Positions 63,461 to 64,000 of a stretch of DNA of 64,000 nt are shown here, piece by piece (positions within the stretch are counted from its first letter, which is position 1; every line of letters begins with the position of its first letter). A program made the position numbers and the translations under genes. The notes beneath the pieces were generated by a model. That model had not been told where the DNA came from and did no database searches. It saw nothing but the letters and a program-made list of their open reading frames with translations. This DNA is from Drosophila pseudoobscura (taxonomy: Eukaryota; Arthropoda; Insecta; Diptera; Drosophilidae): assembly GCF_009870125.1 (NCBI RefSeq), contig NC_046681.1, forward strand, positions 14,769,001 to 14,833,000. The letters are read 5' to 3'.

Positions 63461-64000
63461 GTTATTAATAACTATAAACTTATATTTGCCGTTTTGGTAT
63501 TAAAGAGATTGTTGCTAGGCTTTTTGGATAATGATAATATTTACATAACTCATTGGAATTGTATGGAAAGCCCCTTTAGTAGGAAAACAAATTATAGATG
63601 ATGTATGACGCGCACGCGTTACCATTTATGAATGGATTTTCACAGATAGCACATATCCGTTTTATCTCGAATTAATCATGATATGATATGTATTATGGGA
63701 AACGCGCTAACAATGTAGAAAGACGTTGAACGCAAACCGACCGAGAATAACTGCTTCATGATGCACGATCGTACAATTTCCCGCAATTTATCATTGATTC
63801 ATGCCAATGATCAAATCATAATAGTTATCTCTTCTGATCAATGAATAATAATCGGATAATTGTATTAATCATCAGCAGGAATTTCCATTTTTCATTTCTT
63901 ATCAAGTGTATTAGTCCATAAATGGCTTATACTAAGTAAATTTACAATTGGATTTTGGCATTATAGGCACTTATTATCTGGGAGATAGCCCAGCCATAGA

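Larger units (their letters stand above)
51851..64000. other. Non-coding region, probably intron 1 of the 51.25-kb gene
   Basis: No coding exon is supported. It is dominated by scattered TTATCCG/CGGATAA motifs and several degenerate tandem arrays. Single copies outside the arrays start at 54608, 54780, 55116, 55137, 59102 and 63853. An AT-rich block lies at about 59140-59620. GAGAG/CTCTC-rich sequence at 61799-61870 may be another promoter or enhancer. Confidence 0.5.

Overview
This is insect nuclear DNA, almost certainly from a Drosophila. The signs are short GT-AG introns (about 60-85 bp), TATA plus TCAGT-type initiators, abundant CA/GT and CAG/AAC simple repeats, a DINE-1/INE-1-like Helitron relic, and a tandem cluster of lysosomal alpha-mannosidase genes like the one known in D. 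melanogaster. The form of the DINE-1-like element suggests the obscura group (D. pseudoobscura-like), but that is inference from memory.

1-15.6 kb: four head-to-tail GH38 lysosomal alpha-mannosidase paralogues on the + strand. Gene A is cut by the window edge and only its last exon is seen. Genes B (1009 aa), C (978 aa) and D (977 aa) are complete. Each complete gene has a signal-peptide exon, a zinc-site exon, a nucleophile exon and a long last exon, which is split by an extra intron in C only. Each has its own TATA/initiator promoter with a shared GATA-type element just upstream. Identity between copies is patchy (A with B, B with D), as expected from gene conversion. A DINE-1-like element lies between A and B.

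15.6-47 kb: a gene-poor region. It holds two small intron-poor genes on the minus strand: an intronless seven-TM protein that looks like a divergent TMBIM/Lifeguard member (30.4-31.2 kb), and a two-exon BTB-BACK protein without Kelch repeats (41.9-43.0 kb). The rest is non-coding sequence with microsatellites, a second degraded DINE-1-like fragment and two related GC-rich repeat fragments.

47-64 kb: non-coding sequence around one convincing coding exon (51252-51850, + strand), the 5' exon of a gene whose remaining exons lie beyond the window. The most unusual signal is here. The 7-mer TTATCCG/CGGATAA occurs about 37 times in 16.5 kb, against 2 found by eye in the first 47.5 kb. Many copies sit in degenerate tandem arrays of roughly 93 bp, and often as direct pairs exactly 10 bp apart. 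One array lies directly upstream of the start codon of the 51.25-kb exon. No known element or factor that I recognise explains this.
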